Shown here: positions 25,321-33,305 of the stretch, piece by piece
Position numbering within the stretch: position 1 is the first letter of the stretch
How the letters are laid out: each line of letters opens with the position of its first letter
DNA from: Robinsoniella peoriensis
GTDB lineage: Bacteria; Bacillota; Clostridia; Lachnospirales; Lachnospiraceae
Assembly (NCBI RefSeq): GCF_000797495.1
Contig: NZ_JTGN01000001.1
Location: 255,501 to 319,500 of the forward strand
Reading direction: 5' to 3'
DNA: 64,000 nt
The notes under the pieces: generated by a model
Database searches by the model: none
Told to the model about the DNA's origin: nothing
Seen by the model: only the letters and a program-made list of their open reading frames with translations
Made by a program: the position numbers and the translations under genes

Positions 25321-26139
25321 TCAAGTAATTTTGTATGGAATCTGCAATTCAGTTACAAATCTGGAGGAATCATTTGTCATCCCCGCATCAATCAGGGTTA
25401 TTTCAACGGAATCTCCATCCGGTTCATACCCCTGCTGCTCCATATAAGACAGTAATTCAAGATAATATCTCTCTGCTGCCTGATGGGTTCCCTGAAAACG
25501 GATAGACAGATAATCCGCTTCTTTTAAAAACACGGTGTCGCCCCGGTATTCATCCTCTTGTTCCAGCAATACAAAAATCCCGGAAAACTTATCAAATCTG
25601 CGCTTCAGCAAATCTTCCCGGGATACAGAAACTCCTACCTTTCCAAGAAACATTACCGCATTTAATTTATTGTTACGCTCCAGTTCACGGATTGGATATT
25701 CCAGATCCTCACCTACCGGGATCTCTTTTCTGAGATATGCTGCTTTTCTTAACGGTATTCGCTTTTCCATTATCCGGTCATACACTGTTTCCACTGCATC
25801 CTGAATCTGAGTCAGCCTTCTCTTCAGCTTTTTCTCCACCAGATCTAATTCGCGTTTTCTGGATGCAATTTCATCCTGCTGCACTTTTAAGATATAAACC
25901 ATCTGGTCAATATCCTTATTTCCAAAAAAATCTGCGATTTTCCCGATCGGCATATTGAGTGCCCTGAGATACTTTATGGTATTCAGCCGTTCAAACTGTC
26001 TGGTAGAATAGTACCGATATCCGGTAGCTGAATCTGTCAGCTCCGGTTTTAAAAGTCCAATCCCATCGTAATACCGCAAGGTACGTATATTAACATCAAA
26101 TAATTTTGCAACTTCTCCAATTGTAAATAATTCTTTCAT
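25321..26139 (-). CDS. MerR-family regulator with GyrI-like effector domain
   Basis: BmrR-type transcription activator. The N-terminal MerR helix-turn-helix is clear (FTIGEVAKLFDVNIRTLRYYDGIGLLKP, given here in full only as a family pattern: GEVAKL, TLRYYD, GYRYY). A long coiled-coil dimerisation helix follows at residues about 75-120. The C-terminal 150 residues look like a GyrI-like small-molecule domain. Its ATG overlaps the stop of the preceding gene (ATGA), so it is translationally coupled to the putative ART toxin operon. It may control DUF554 downstream or respond to an amphipathic compound. Confidence 0.85.
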   Translation of the reverse strand: MKELFTIGEVAKLFDVNIRTLRYYDGIGLLKPELTDSATGYRYYSTRQFERLNTIKYLRALNMPIGKIADFFGNKDIDQMVYILKVQQDEIASRKRELDLVEKKLKRRLTQIQDAVETVYDRIMEKRIPLRKAAYLRKEIPVGEDLEYPIRELERNNKLNAVMFLGKVGVSVSREDLLKRRFDKFSGIFVLLEQEDEYRGDTVFLKEADYLSIRFQGTHQAAERYYLELLSYMEQQGYEPDGDSVEITLIDAGMTNDSSRFVTELQIPYKIT

Positions 26140-26567
26140 AAATGTTGTCTCTGCCTGTATAATTCTTTTAGGTCTTCTATTGCCATTCCCATATCCAATA
26201 TATGAAAACCAAAATAAATTTCATTCATTATCTGTGCATCCGCCTGCTCAAAGATATCACGGCTCTTTTCTCCGGTCATAAAATGCCAGCATCGGTACAA
26301 ATAACCGCTCCAATACATCACTTCATTGGTATATTTATTGCCAGCCCCTTTCAGTCCCCGGGCTTCCTGTGCCAGCAATTCCAACAGGTAAGCTTCTCCC
26401 GCCCACTGCAGTCTGTCGTAATCCTCATCTAATCCTGCCGCTGCACTGCTATTCATAAAAACTTTTATAAAATCAGGGCTGTCATATCCCATTTTTAAAG
26501 AAAGTTCAAATAATCGCCCTTGTACATTACAGATCTGGTGTTCCATCAAACTTAACTTTCTCCTCAT
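26136..26567 (-). CDS. Partner protein of HTH-ART gene (putative antitoxin)
   Basis: 143-residue cytoplasmic protein of unknown structure. It contains the segment FMNSSAAAGLDEDYDRLQWA, which resembles the small proteins (DUF3791-like) that accompany DUF3990 ADP-ribosyltransferase-like genes. ATG 26567 overlaps the stop codon of that gene, and a GGGGG site lies nine bases before. A second ATG at 26546 is possible. By position and pairing it could be the neutralising partner, but this is inference. Confidence 0.65.
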   Translation of the reverse strand: MRRKLSLMEHQICNVQGRLFELSLKMGYDSPDFIKVFMNSSAAAGLDEDYDRLQWAGEAYLLELLAQEARGLKGAGNKYTNEVMYWSGYLYRCWHFMTGEKSRDIFEQADAQIMNEIYFGFHILDMGMAIEDLKELYRQRQHL

Positions 26568-27421
26568 ATACGGCTGCCCCCATTCAGTATTTCATCAAAA
26601 TAGCGGCCTTCCCTGCGATATTTTCTGCAGATTTCCTCCGCCCTGGTGATTTCGCCGGCACGGTTTGCTTCGCACATTTTCCTAGAATAAGCTCTTTCCT
26701 TTTCACCAATAGGAAGATTTTCAATGATCCGAATCTGCTTACAGGCGCGTTCGCTGACGGCTGCATACTGCTTATCTGCCTTAAGCGCACTCAGACTGTT
26801 CATCAATGCCACATCTGTAATCTCGCAGGAGAAAAAACGTTCCAGAACAACAAACATTCTGTCACTCACAACGTATCCGCTTATCATATCACAATCTTTT
26901 GCAATATTTTTAAACTTTTCATAATAAGGAGTCCCCTTCATGTCCTCCATTCTTCCTCTGTTTAAAGCAATCAGCATGGCCCAGTCAATACTTACCTCTA
27001 AATTCAATATCTTTAACCCCGTAAGATCTACTTTTACGGTATACATCCTTGCCTCCGGAAAATTGCAGATGAGTGACATTGGCTGACTCTGATTTGTCCC
27101 CATATAAAAACCTTTGCCGAAATCACAAAACTCACTGCTGATTGGGCGTACGGCTCCCTGAATCCCTCTTTTTGAACCATGATATAACATCAGGCTTTTT
27201 TCCGAAGTAATCACCACTGCATCCTTTTGCAGTTCATCAAAATCAATAAGATTATCTCGGCAAATCATACGAAGGCTGTTAATCGCCACTGCTGTCGGCT
27301 CACAATGTCCATTTTCCCAGCGATTCACCGTGGCAAAGCTGACGCCCAGTACTTTTGCAAGCTGAGTCTGGCTAAGCCCGGCACGCTTACGAATTTCCTT
27401 TACCATCTCAGAACTTTTCAT
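26564..27421 (-). CDS. XRE helix-turn-helix fused to DUF3990 ADP-ribosyltransferase-like domain
   Basis: 285-residue protein with two parts. Residues 1-60 are an XRE/Cro-type helix-turn-helix (GLSQTQLAKVLGVSFATVNR). Residues 75-230 resemble the DUF3990 branch of ADP-ribosyltransferases, with the early YHGS motif (80-83) that lines the NAD pocket and DFGKGFYMGTN (100-110). The C-terminal 50 residues are Arg/Glu-rich helices (YSRKMCEANRAGEITRAEE). Fusion to a DNA-binding domain would let the enzyme regulate its own promoter (TATAAT on the minus strand upstream). Target and activity are unknown. Confidence 0.8.
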   Translation of the reverse strand: MKSSEMVKEIRKRAGLSQTQLAKVLGVSFATVNRWENGHCEPTAVAINSLRMICRDNLIDFDELQKDAVVITSEKSLMLYHGSKRGIQGAVRPISSEFCDFGKGFYMGTNQSQPMSLICNFPEARMYTVKVDLTGLKILNLEVSIDWAMLIALNRGRMEDMKGTPYYEKFKNIAKDCDMISGYVVSDRMFVVLERFFSCEITDVALMNSLSALKADKQYAAVSERACKQIRIIENLPIGEKERAYSRKMCEANRAGEITRAEEICRKYRREGRYFDEILNGGSRI

Positions 27422-27494
27422 ATCCGCCCTCCACCTTGGAACATGTCCTAAAATGATTATACCCGTCTAACCACTCCGCCGCGTATGCTGCAAT

Positions 27495-27541
27495 CGTGCA
27501 ATTTCAGGAATGCAGCACCGCTACGCTCCTGAAATTACACG
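27495..27541. repeat. Inverted repeat in the gap upstream of the HTH-ART gene
   Basis: CGTGCAATTTCAGGA (27495-27509) and TCCTGAAATTACACG (27527-27541) pair with one mismatch across 17 bases. There is no U-run, so it is not a standard terminator. The rest of 27422-27831 holds a minus-strand TATAAT for the HTH-ART gene (near 27457) and a plus-strand reading-frame remnant (about 27732-27830) with no start codon. Confidence 0.6.
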
Positions 27542-27831
27542 GTTACATCCCACACACCGTTACAATCAGACAGGCACAAGCATTTTTTCACACACTCTGA
27601 TAAATTTCATATTGATATCATACCATGGTCGATTTTTGATTACAAGTCGATGTGTTCTTAACTTAGCAAAATTTTACAAAAAATATGTACATTTCAGGGA
27701 TATTTTTTCTCAGAATGCAAAAACTAAATAGAAAACAAAGAAACAGGTTGAAAAATATAATAAGAAGGGAACTGCCAAAGCTACTCAACCTGTGAAATCG
27801 GCAGAATCATTTTATGATATGGTGAACTAAC

Positions 27832-28020
27832 ATGATTAACAATGAAGAACTTCCTATCGGATTTACAATGGAAATGGCCATGCATTCCGAAGTTTTAAAT
27901 CGTTTTGCAGGACTCCCCAAACAAGAACAGGAAAAGATTATTAACGGTGCAAGAAACATTAACAGCCATGATGCGATGCGCAGCTATGTAGAAAATATTT
28001 TTAATAATGGTATGCAGTAA
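27832..28020 (+). CDS. Small conserved-type hypothetical protein (62 residues)
   Basis: The protein reads ELPIGFTMEMAMHSEVLNRF, then AGLPKQEQEKIINGAR and a final helix. It has no signal peptide or transmembrane segment. I recall similar short Lachnospiraceae proteins starting NNEELPIGF but know no function. The ribosome binding site is weak (GGTGAAC), and a frame remnant ends (TAA) eight bases before the start, suggesting a lost upstream partner and translational coupling. A toxin-antitoxin link is possible. Confidence 0.55.
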   Translation: MINNEELPIGFTMEMAMHSEVLNRFAGLPKQEQEKIINGARNINSHDAMRSYVENIFNNGMQ

Positions 28021-28108
28021 AACAATAAAAAGTTCGGGTTAATAGCACCTCTGCTTTTACCGGAACCAGTAGTTCATAAAGCTTCTGTTTCAATAATAAT
28101 TCTAAAAT

Positions 28109-28274
28109 CCAGTACTTCATCCAGCCAGAAACCCTACTGACAGTGCTGATTATTTTGTCAGTCTGCAAGGTGGAGGATGGAAGCGGAGTTGGTTCCTCCG
28201 CTGACTGACGACAACGCGGCAGATGGCAAAATAGAGTGCTGTCAGTAGGGTTTCTAGCCGGATGGAGTACTAGC
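28109..28274. repeat. Long imperfect inverted repeat (80-bp arms)
   Basis: The arms 28109-28188 and about 28195-28274 match in reverse complement over their whole length, with a perfect core AGAAACCCTACTGACAG (left 28128-28144; right about 28241-28256). The loop is about 6 bases. One end coincides with the stop codon of the MATE gene. It could be a bidirectional terminator, a MITE-like palindromic unit or a structured RNA. No transposase lies nearby. Confidence 0.75.
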
Positions 28275-29634
28275 TTACACTTTCTTTCGGTTTTCCATCC
28301 GGATAAATCGTTTTCATTTTTTTCATTGTCATAAAATACGCTATTCCCAGTGGTATTGCAGCTCCTATCCAGGCAAGCGGATTTGACCAGCACGCTCCGG
28401 CAAACCCCATAATTCCTGACAAACAAATTGCAGCAAAACAGCGCATAACCAATTCCATTACACCTGCAAGTGTCGGCATAAAGCTTTTTCCAAGCCCCTG
28501 TAACGTAAACCGGAAAACAAACAGCAGTGCTAATACAAAATACAGGCTTCCGTTTATGCCCAGATATACCTGTGCCAGGTTAAGTACCTCCGGTTGTCCG
28601 GGGCCTACAAATATTCCCGCAAGCTGATAACCGGCAAAGATATTTACAAGTCCCATCACGATACTAAATCCTACAGAAATCAAAGCACATTGGAATACCC
28701 CCTTACGGATACGGTCTATTCTTCCTGCACCCATATTCTGCGCTGCATATGTACCCATGGTAGTTCCAAAGGAATTCATCGGCTGTGTGGCAATACTGTC
28801 AATCTTCTGTGCCGCCGTATATGCCGCAACAGACACAGCTCCCAGTCCATTCAGAGCATATTGCAGTATTACTGCACCAATTGCTATAATGGACATCTGA
28901 AATGCCATAGGAAGGGCTAATTTCAGATGCAGGGTAACCTCCCAGGATGTCACCTTCCAGTCATCTTTTTTGGGAATCAGGAAAGTAAGCCGCTTCTTCA
29001 TATACCACAGACATAATAATCCGGATACCAGCTGTGCCAGAATCGTTGCCCATGCAGCTCCTGCCACACCCATCTTAAATACCAGAATCAAAACAAAGTC
29101 CAGAATAATATTCAGTATACATGCAATGATCAAAAACAGCAGAGGCGTCTTACTGTCGCCAACCGCCCTGATAATATTCGATAACATATTAAACAGCATA
29201 CATGCCGCAGTTCCTGTAAATATAATTACCAGATAACTCCAGGCATCATCAATAATCTCTGCCGGTGTCTGCATCCACTCCAGGATTGGTCTGGTCAGAG
29301 GAACCGCAATCACGGTCAGCAATATTGTAACTGCCAGGCTGATTAATGCCCCAACTGCAATACTGCGGCGAACTCCATTCTCATCAGAAGCTCCAAACCG
29401 CTGCGCCGTTACGATAGACAACCCGGCGGTAAGCCCCATTGCAAATCCCAGTATCAAAAATGTAATACTTCCCGTACACCCCACTGCTGCAAGCGCATGG
29501 ACTCCAATTGTCCTGCCTACAATTAAGGTATCCGCCATGCTGTAGAACTGCTGAAATATATTTCCAATCAGCAGCGGAATTGTAAAAAACAGGATTAATT
29601 TCGCCGGTTGTCCGGATGTCATATTTTTTGTCAT
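28270..29634 (-). CDS. MATE-family multidrug/Na+ efflux protein
   Basis: Exports organic cations or other toxic compounds in exchange for Na+ or H+. The 454-residue protein has about 12 hydrophobic helices in two MATE halves. Typical segments are FFTIPLLIGNIFQQFYSMADTLIVGR-type opening (QQFYSMADT), AVGCTGSI, and in the second half LPMAFQMSIIAIGAVILQ and FGTTMGTYAAQNMGAG. AAGGGGG precedes ATG 29634. It is transcribed divergently from an AraC regulator, which may control it. Its stop codon lies inside the end of a long inverted repeat. Confidence 0.93.
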   Translation of the reverse strand: MTKNMTSGQPAKLILFFTIPLLIGNIFQQFYSMADTLIVGRTIGVHALAAVGCTGSITFLILGFAMGLTAGLSIVTAQRFGASDENGVRRSIAVGALISLAVTILLTVIAVPLTRPILEWMQTPAEIIDDAWSYLVIIFTGTAACMLFNMLSNIIRAVGDSKTPLLFLIIACILNIILDFVLILVFKMGVAGAAWATILAQLVSGLLCLWYMKKRLTFLIPKKDDWKVTSWEVTLHLKLALPMAFQMSIIAIGAVILQYALNGLGAVSVAAYTAAQKIDSIATQPMNSFGTTMGTYAAQNMGAGRIDRIRKGVFQCALISVGFSIVMGLVNIFAGYQLAGIFVGPGQPEVLNLAQVYLGINGSLYFVLALLFVFRFTLQGLGKSFMPTLAGVMELVMRCFAAICLSGIMGFAGACWSNPLAWIGAAIPLGIAYFMTMKKMKTIYPDGKPKESVS

Positions 29635-29744
29635 AGTTGCTTTCCCCCTTCATTATTTTAATGAAACACGGTCTATTATAGTATTTCGTCAAAAAAATAG
29701 AATGTAATTTCTTGTACAGTTCATGTAGTATTTTGCATACTGCC

Positions 29745-29772
29745 TTGCATCCCATCCAAAACCGTGTATAAT
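29745..29772 (+). promoter_or_regulatory. Promoter of AraC-family gene
   Basis: TTGCAT (29745-29750), 16 bases, TATAAT (29767-29772), thirty bases before the start codon. Confidence 0.65.
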
Positions 29773-29802
29773 AAAATTATAAAAGACCCGGAGTGATGAT
29801 AC

Positions 29803-30660
29803 ATGTGCAATCAAAACTATGATATTACATACGAAGATTTAAATCCTACATTTTTATACTTCTGTACTCTGAAGCGAAATGAGGAAGAGACCAATTACCA
29901 CTGCCACGACTTTATTGAGTTCTCCATCATTCTGAAAGGAGAAGGTGCACACGTGATTGATGGCGAGATTTATCCTGTAAAAGAAGGGGATTTCGTCATT
30001 TACAATCCCGGTACCTATCACCGAAGCCTGGTTACCTCTTCGGATAACCAGGCCCTGGAGTGTTTCCTGTCCTTTTCCGATGTACATTTTCAGAATCTTC
30101 CAAAAGGACAAATGCCCTTGATCAACGGAGAAAACATTATTGCCATGGATGCAATTATCAAGCAGGAAATCTTCAAAATCTGTTCTGCAATGGAAAAAGA
30201 ATACCAGACCTGGAAACCGGGACGATACTTTATGTTAAAATCTTATCTGATACAGATTATTCTTTTAATCATACGGGAACAGCAGGATTCTCAAAAGATT
30301 CCGGATGGCTGTATCTTTGAATCTACGAACCGTAAATATGTCGTCAAAAAAATTATTCAATATTTTAGCCAGCACTATTCCGATAAAATATCCCTGGATC
30401 AGATCGCCCAGAATATGTATCTGAGCACTTTCTATATTTCCCGTATTTTTAAAAGTGAAACCGGAGAATCTCCGATTAACTATCTCATTAACCTGAGGAT
30501 GGAAAAAGCCCGGGAATTAATTGAAACAGATGAAGCGATCAGCGTGCAGAATGTTGCCGCCTGTGTAGGATATGATGATGTATACCACTTTAGTAAATTA
30601 TTTAAAAAGCATTATGGGGTGGCGCCTTCCAAATATCGTGTCGGGAAAAGATTTGAGTAG
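29803..30660 (+). CDS. AraC-family regulator with cupin sensor domain
   Basis: 285-residue transcription regulator. Residues 1-150 contain an AraC-type cupin (NYHCHDFIEFSIILKGEGAH, VKEGDFVIYNPGTYH). Residues about 185-285 form the double helix-turn-helix (ISLDQIAQNMYLSTFYISRIF, FKSETGESPINYLINLRMEKA, and VAACVGYDDVYHFSKLFKK with the final HYGVAPSKYR). CGGAG precedes the ATG. Divergent from the MATE exporter; sugar-responsive regulators of this build are common in gut Firmicutes, so the target could also lie elsewhere. Confidence 0.92.
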   Translation: MCNQNYDITYEDLNPTFLYFCTLKRNEEETNYHCHDFIEFSIILKGEGAHVIDGEIYPVKEGDFVIYNPGTYHRSLVTSSDNQALECFLSFSDVHFQNLPKGQMPLINGENIIAMDAIIKQEIFKICSAMEKEYQTWKPGRYFMLKSYLIQIILLIIREQQDSQKIPDGCIFESTNRKYVVKKIIQYFSQHYSDKISLDQIAQNMYLSTFYISRIFKSETGESPINYLINLRMEKARELIETDEAISVQNVAACVGYDDVYHFSKLFKKHYGVAPSKYRVGKRFE

Positions 30661-30681
30661 ATATTGGAATGAGGTGATTGA

Positions 30682-31929
30682 ATGGCATATACGGAACTGA
30701 TTAAAAATTTTGAGCGCATACGGGATTATATGAGAGAATTCTACGTCTATGGTTTTAAGTGCAGAGAGGAGTTCGAAAAGAAAAGCAGCCGCTCATACGA
30801 TAATGAACGCCGCAGAATCGAAAGCTATCTTGGTGATTACATGGGCTTTCGCCAGACTCCCGGCGGAAAAAATGTCTTTCTTTCCATTGACAGCAGAACC
30901 TGTGTGCACAATCCTCTCTATAAGGCATTAAAAGCAAAGAGCTTTACAAACGGCGATATCACTCTGCATTTTATATTATTCGATATCTTGTATAATCCGG
31001 GTATTTCTTATACTTTAAAAGAAATAACAGATAAAATTGATGCATCGTACCTTTCTTTTTTCCAATCCCCTATGCTTTTTGATGAATCTACTGTTCGGAA
31101 AAAACTAAAAGAGTACATCGAATCAGGCTTAGTAAAAGGTAAAAAACAAGGAAGGCAGATTGTGTACAGCAGAACCTGCTCTGAAGACCTGTCATCCTGG
31201 TCCGATGCATTAAATTTCTTTTCTGAAGCAGGGCTTTGCGGGGTAATTGGCAGCTTTTTACTGGATCAGACCGGTTACGAATCTGAATTTTATTCTTTCA
31301 AGCATCACTACATAGCACATGCTCTTGAAAGCGAAGTACTTTGCCAGCTTCTGTATGGGATTTCCCAAAAGCGTTTCGTAACTATCACGAACTATACAAA
31401 CAGATCAGAAAATACAAACACATGGGACCTGATCCCTCTCAGGATATTCGTAAGTGTCCAAAATGGAAGACGCTATCTAATGGGCTATAGCACCAAATAT
31501 CATAGGATCAATTCCTACCGTCTTGATTATATTACCGGTGTAAAACTTGGGGATATCTCAGAAAATTTTGATCAGCTGCGGGACAAACTGGCAAAGATGC
31601 AAAAATACATGTGGGGCATTTCATGTAACCGGCGGAACGCATTGGAACATGTAGAATTTACCATATATATTGGTAACGGTGAAGAACACATTTTTCATCG
31701 GCTGGAACGTGAAAAACGATGTGGAACAATACAGCGGATTGATGCTAATACCTGCCGCTTTATTGCTGATGTATATGATACCGGCGAGATGATTCCCTGG
31801 ATACGTACCTTTATATGCCGGATTACTTCCATGAGCTTTTCTAACAGAACAATCGAAAACCAGTTCAAACAGGATATCAGGGATATGTATGATTTATATC
31901 AATTAGAAGAATCAGGAGGGGATACGTAG
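30682..31929 (+). CDS. WYL-domain protein A
   Basis: 415-residue protein, probably a ligand-sensing transcription regulator. The N-terminal 170 residues have helical segments that look like winged-helix parts (LHFILFDILYNPGISYTLKE, STVRKKLKEYIESGLVKGKK). The WYL fold follows at residues about 225-330 (KRFVTITNYTNRS, TWDLIPLRIFVSVQNGRRYL, STKYHRINSYRLDYITGVK). A WCX-like C-terminal part ends the protein. WYL domains bind nucleic acid fragments or nucleotides in known cases. Its last bases overlap the start of a second WYL gene, and both precede a tRNA-like RNA and a slipin. Confidence 0.85.
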   Translation: MAYTELIKNFERIRDYMREFYVYGFKCREEFEKKSSRSYDNERRRIESYLGDYMGFRQTPGGKNVFLSIDSRTCVHNPLYKALKAKSFTNGDITLHFILFDILYNPGISYTLKEITDKIDASYLSFFQSPMLFDESTVRKKLKEYIESGLVKGKKQGRQIVYSRTCSEDLSSWSDALNFFSEAGLCGVIGSFLLDQTGYESEFYSFKHHYIAHALESEVLCQLLYGISQKRFVTITNYTNRSENTNTWDLIPLRIFVSVQNGRRYLMGYSTKYHRINSYRLDYITGVKLGDISENFDQLRDKLAKMQKYMWGISCNRRNALEHVEFTIYIGNGEEHIFHRLEREKRCGTIQRIDANTCRFIADVYDTGEMIPWIRTFICRITSMSFSNRTIENQFKQDIRDMYDLYQLEESGGDT

Positions 31930-32840
31930 TGCTTTTTCATGAAATCTACAGTTGTTACTATCATGCAGTAGCAAATATTTTATCAGCATCAGTAAAAGGA
32001 AACCTGACTAATACGGAAATGGAAAAGATCATAAATGAAACAGCCTTTGGTGAAAGTCATTTAACCATTATACCTGCATTGAAAAATGAAGAATGGCAAT
32101 TAATGGATGACTCATTACATACACCGCTGACCCACGAACCTTCCATAGGGCTTACAACCCTGCAAAAACGCTGGTTAAAAGCAGTCACCCTTGATCCCAG
32201 AATCAAACTATTTGAGATAGATTTTACGTTTTTAAAGGGTGTGGAACCACTGTTTACACCCGCAGATTATGTTGTGTTCGACAAATATAATGACGGAGAT
32301 GAATATGAAGATGAAAATTATATTAAGATTTTTCATAAACTCCGCAGCGCCATGCATGCCCGTAAAAAGGTAATCATCCGGTATAACAGTCAGAAAAACA
32401 ACTACAGGGCCATCATCTGTACACCTTATCAGTTCGAATATTCAGAAAAGGATGATAAATTCCGTATTCGTATTTTAGGGTGCCGGTACGCAGATATGCT
32501 CAATGTGGGCCGCATCAAAGAATGTGAAATAACAGAGGCAGAAGGGACAGCCGGCAAGAAAATCAGGAACGTCACTACAGAATTTCTGATAATGGAACTT
32601 TTTGACGAAAGAAATGCATTGGAGCGTATTATGCTTCATTTTGCTCACTTTAAAAAAGAAGCCGAACGCCTTTCCGAACATAAATACAGAATAAAAATAT
32701 ATTACGAGCGGGAAGATGAGACAGAATTGCTGATCCGGGTTTTATCATTTGGACCTTTTGTCAAAGTAACGGAACCGGAACACTTTGTAGGATTGATAAA
32801 AAAAAGACTGTTAATGCAGAAAAGTTGTGACCTCAAATAA
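31929..32840 (+). CDS. WYL-domain protein B
   Basis: 303-residue protein, paralogous in plan to its upstream neighbour but with a shorter, different N-terminus. It starts at GTG 31929, overlapping the stop of WYL A (TAGTG) and eight bases after AGGAGGGG, so the two are coupled. The WYL fold covers residues about 135-220 (KKVIIRYNSQKNNYRAIICTPYQFEYS, quoted only in part; GCRYADMLNVGRIKECEITE). A C-terminal domain of about 75 residues ends with FVGLIKKRLLMQ. A pair of different WYL proteins suggests a hetero-oligomeric sensor; this is inference. Confidence 0.82.
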   Translation: MLFHEIYSCYYHAVANILSASVKGNLTNTEMEKIINETAFGESHLTIIPALKNEEWQLMDDSLHTPLTHEPSIGLTTLQKRWLKAVTLDPRIKLFEIDFTFLKGVEPLFTPADYVVFDKYNDGDEYEDENYIKIFHKLRSAMHARKKVIIRYNSQKNNYRAIICTPYQFEYSEKDDKFRIRILGCRYADMLNVGRIKECEITEAEGTAGKKIRNVTTEFLIMELFDERNALERIMLHFAHFKKEAERLSEHKYRIKIYYEREDETELLIRVLSFGPFVKVTEPEHFVGLIKKRLLMQKSCDLK

Positions 32841-32858
32841 GAGTTCGCAACTTTTTTT
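32821..32858 (+). terminator. Terminator after the WYL pair
   Basis: AAAGTTG and CAACTTT pair, with an inner CTC/GAG stem, followed by a run of T. It overlaps the stop codon of WYL B and separates that gene from the RNA tract. Confidence 0.75.
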
Positions 32859-32889
32859 CCGTGATAAATACATAATTTTCCATTAGAAT

Positions 32890-33072
32890 ATAGTTGCAGG
32901 GTTGCTTCAGTGTGTGTGTTCTGATCTCACCACGGTGCGCCAGGTCTGCCAAAGCGTATGCCAGAGCAATGCTGCCGACAATCGCAGGTTCGAATCCTGC
33001 CCGGGAATATTCACCGGCCAAGTGGTTTTGGTGTGCTTAAAAGGCACAATCTGCTGTGCTCATTACACAGAA
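32890..33072 (+). ncRNA. Candidate Y-RNA-like RNA with tRNA-like module
   Basis: A weak promoter (GTGATA, 17 bases, TAGAAT at 32885-32890) precedes a tract that contains a perfect T arm: GCAGG, loop TTCGAAT, CCTGC (32983-32999). CGGTG (32933-32937) and CACCG (33012-33016) enclose it at tRNA distance, and a TCTG/CAGA arm and AGCAATGCT stem lie between. It does not fold as a standard tRNA: no acceptor partner for CCGGGAA and no CCA. Downstream GCACA/TGTGC forms another hairpin. The build recalls YrlA RNAs (Y RNAs that mimic tRNA), which sit next to slipin and Ro60 genes in other bacteria. Ends are approximate. Confidence 0.55.
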
Positions 33073-33089
33073 TTTAACATTACAACATA

Positions 33090-33180
33090 CAGACATTCCC
33101 GCAGGTAAATGCCGGATCTGCACCGTTACGTGCAAAGGTCCCTTTGCCTGCAGTGTATCAAATGCCTTGCCTGAAAAGGA
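33090..33180 (+). ncRNA. Second structured segment between WYL genes and slipin
   Basis: GCAGG and CCTGC enclose about 40 bases that include CTGCAC/GTGCAA and a perfect GCAAAGG/CCTTTGC hairpin (33132-33147). The outer stem repeats the GCAGG/CCTGC stem of the T arm upstream. It may be part of the same RNA or of the slipin leader. No open frame with a start site was found in 32841-33305. Confidence 0.4.
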
Positions 33181-33305
33181 TACCGTTTTGCTTAATCATC
33201 GGCCAGAGCTAATGCTTACGCCCGTGACAATGTTAAACTTAATTACTCAGCCGCATTTTTTACATTGGATGTCTGTCAATCAAAGAATCATCGGGAGGTA
33301 TACAT

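Noticed and set aside
27732-27830. Reading-frame remnant ending in SAESFYDMVN before the 62-residue gene
   Set aside because: No start codon follows the preceding stop; probably the tail of a lost gene, too short to annotate.
28001-28426. 141-codon minus-strand frame across the inverted repeat
   Set aside because: It overlaps the MATE gene end in another frame and the palindrome, with no recognisable domain.
32983-33016. Ordinary tRNA gene
   Set aside because: Only the T arm is convincing. The seven bases after it (CCGGGAA) have no acceptor partner upstream, and D and anticodon arms are irregular.
32833-33021. 62-codon minus-strand frame with a GFEPAI/RGEIRTH-like sequence
   Set aside because: This is the antisense reading of the T-arm sequence (GGTTCGAATCC), a common artefact over tRNA-like genes.
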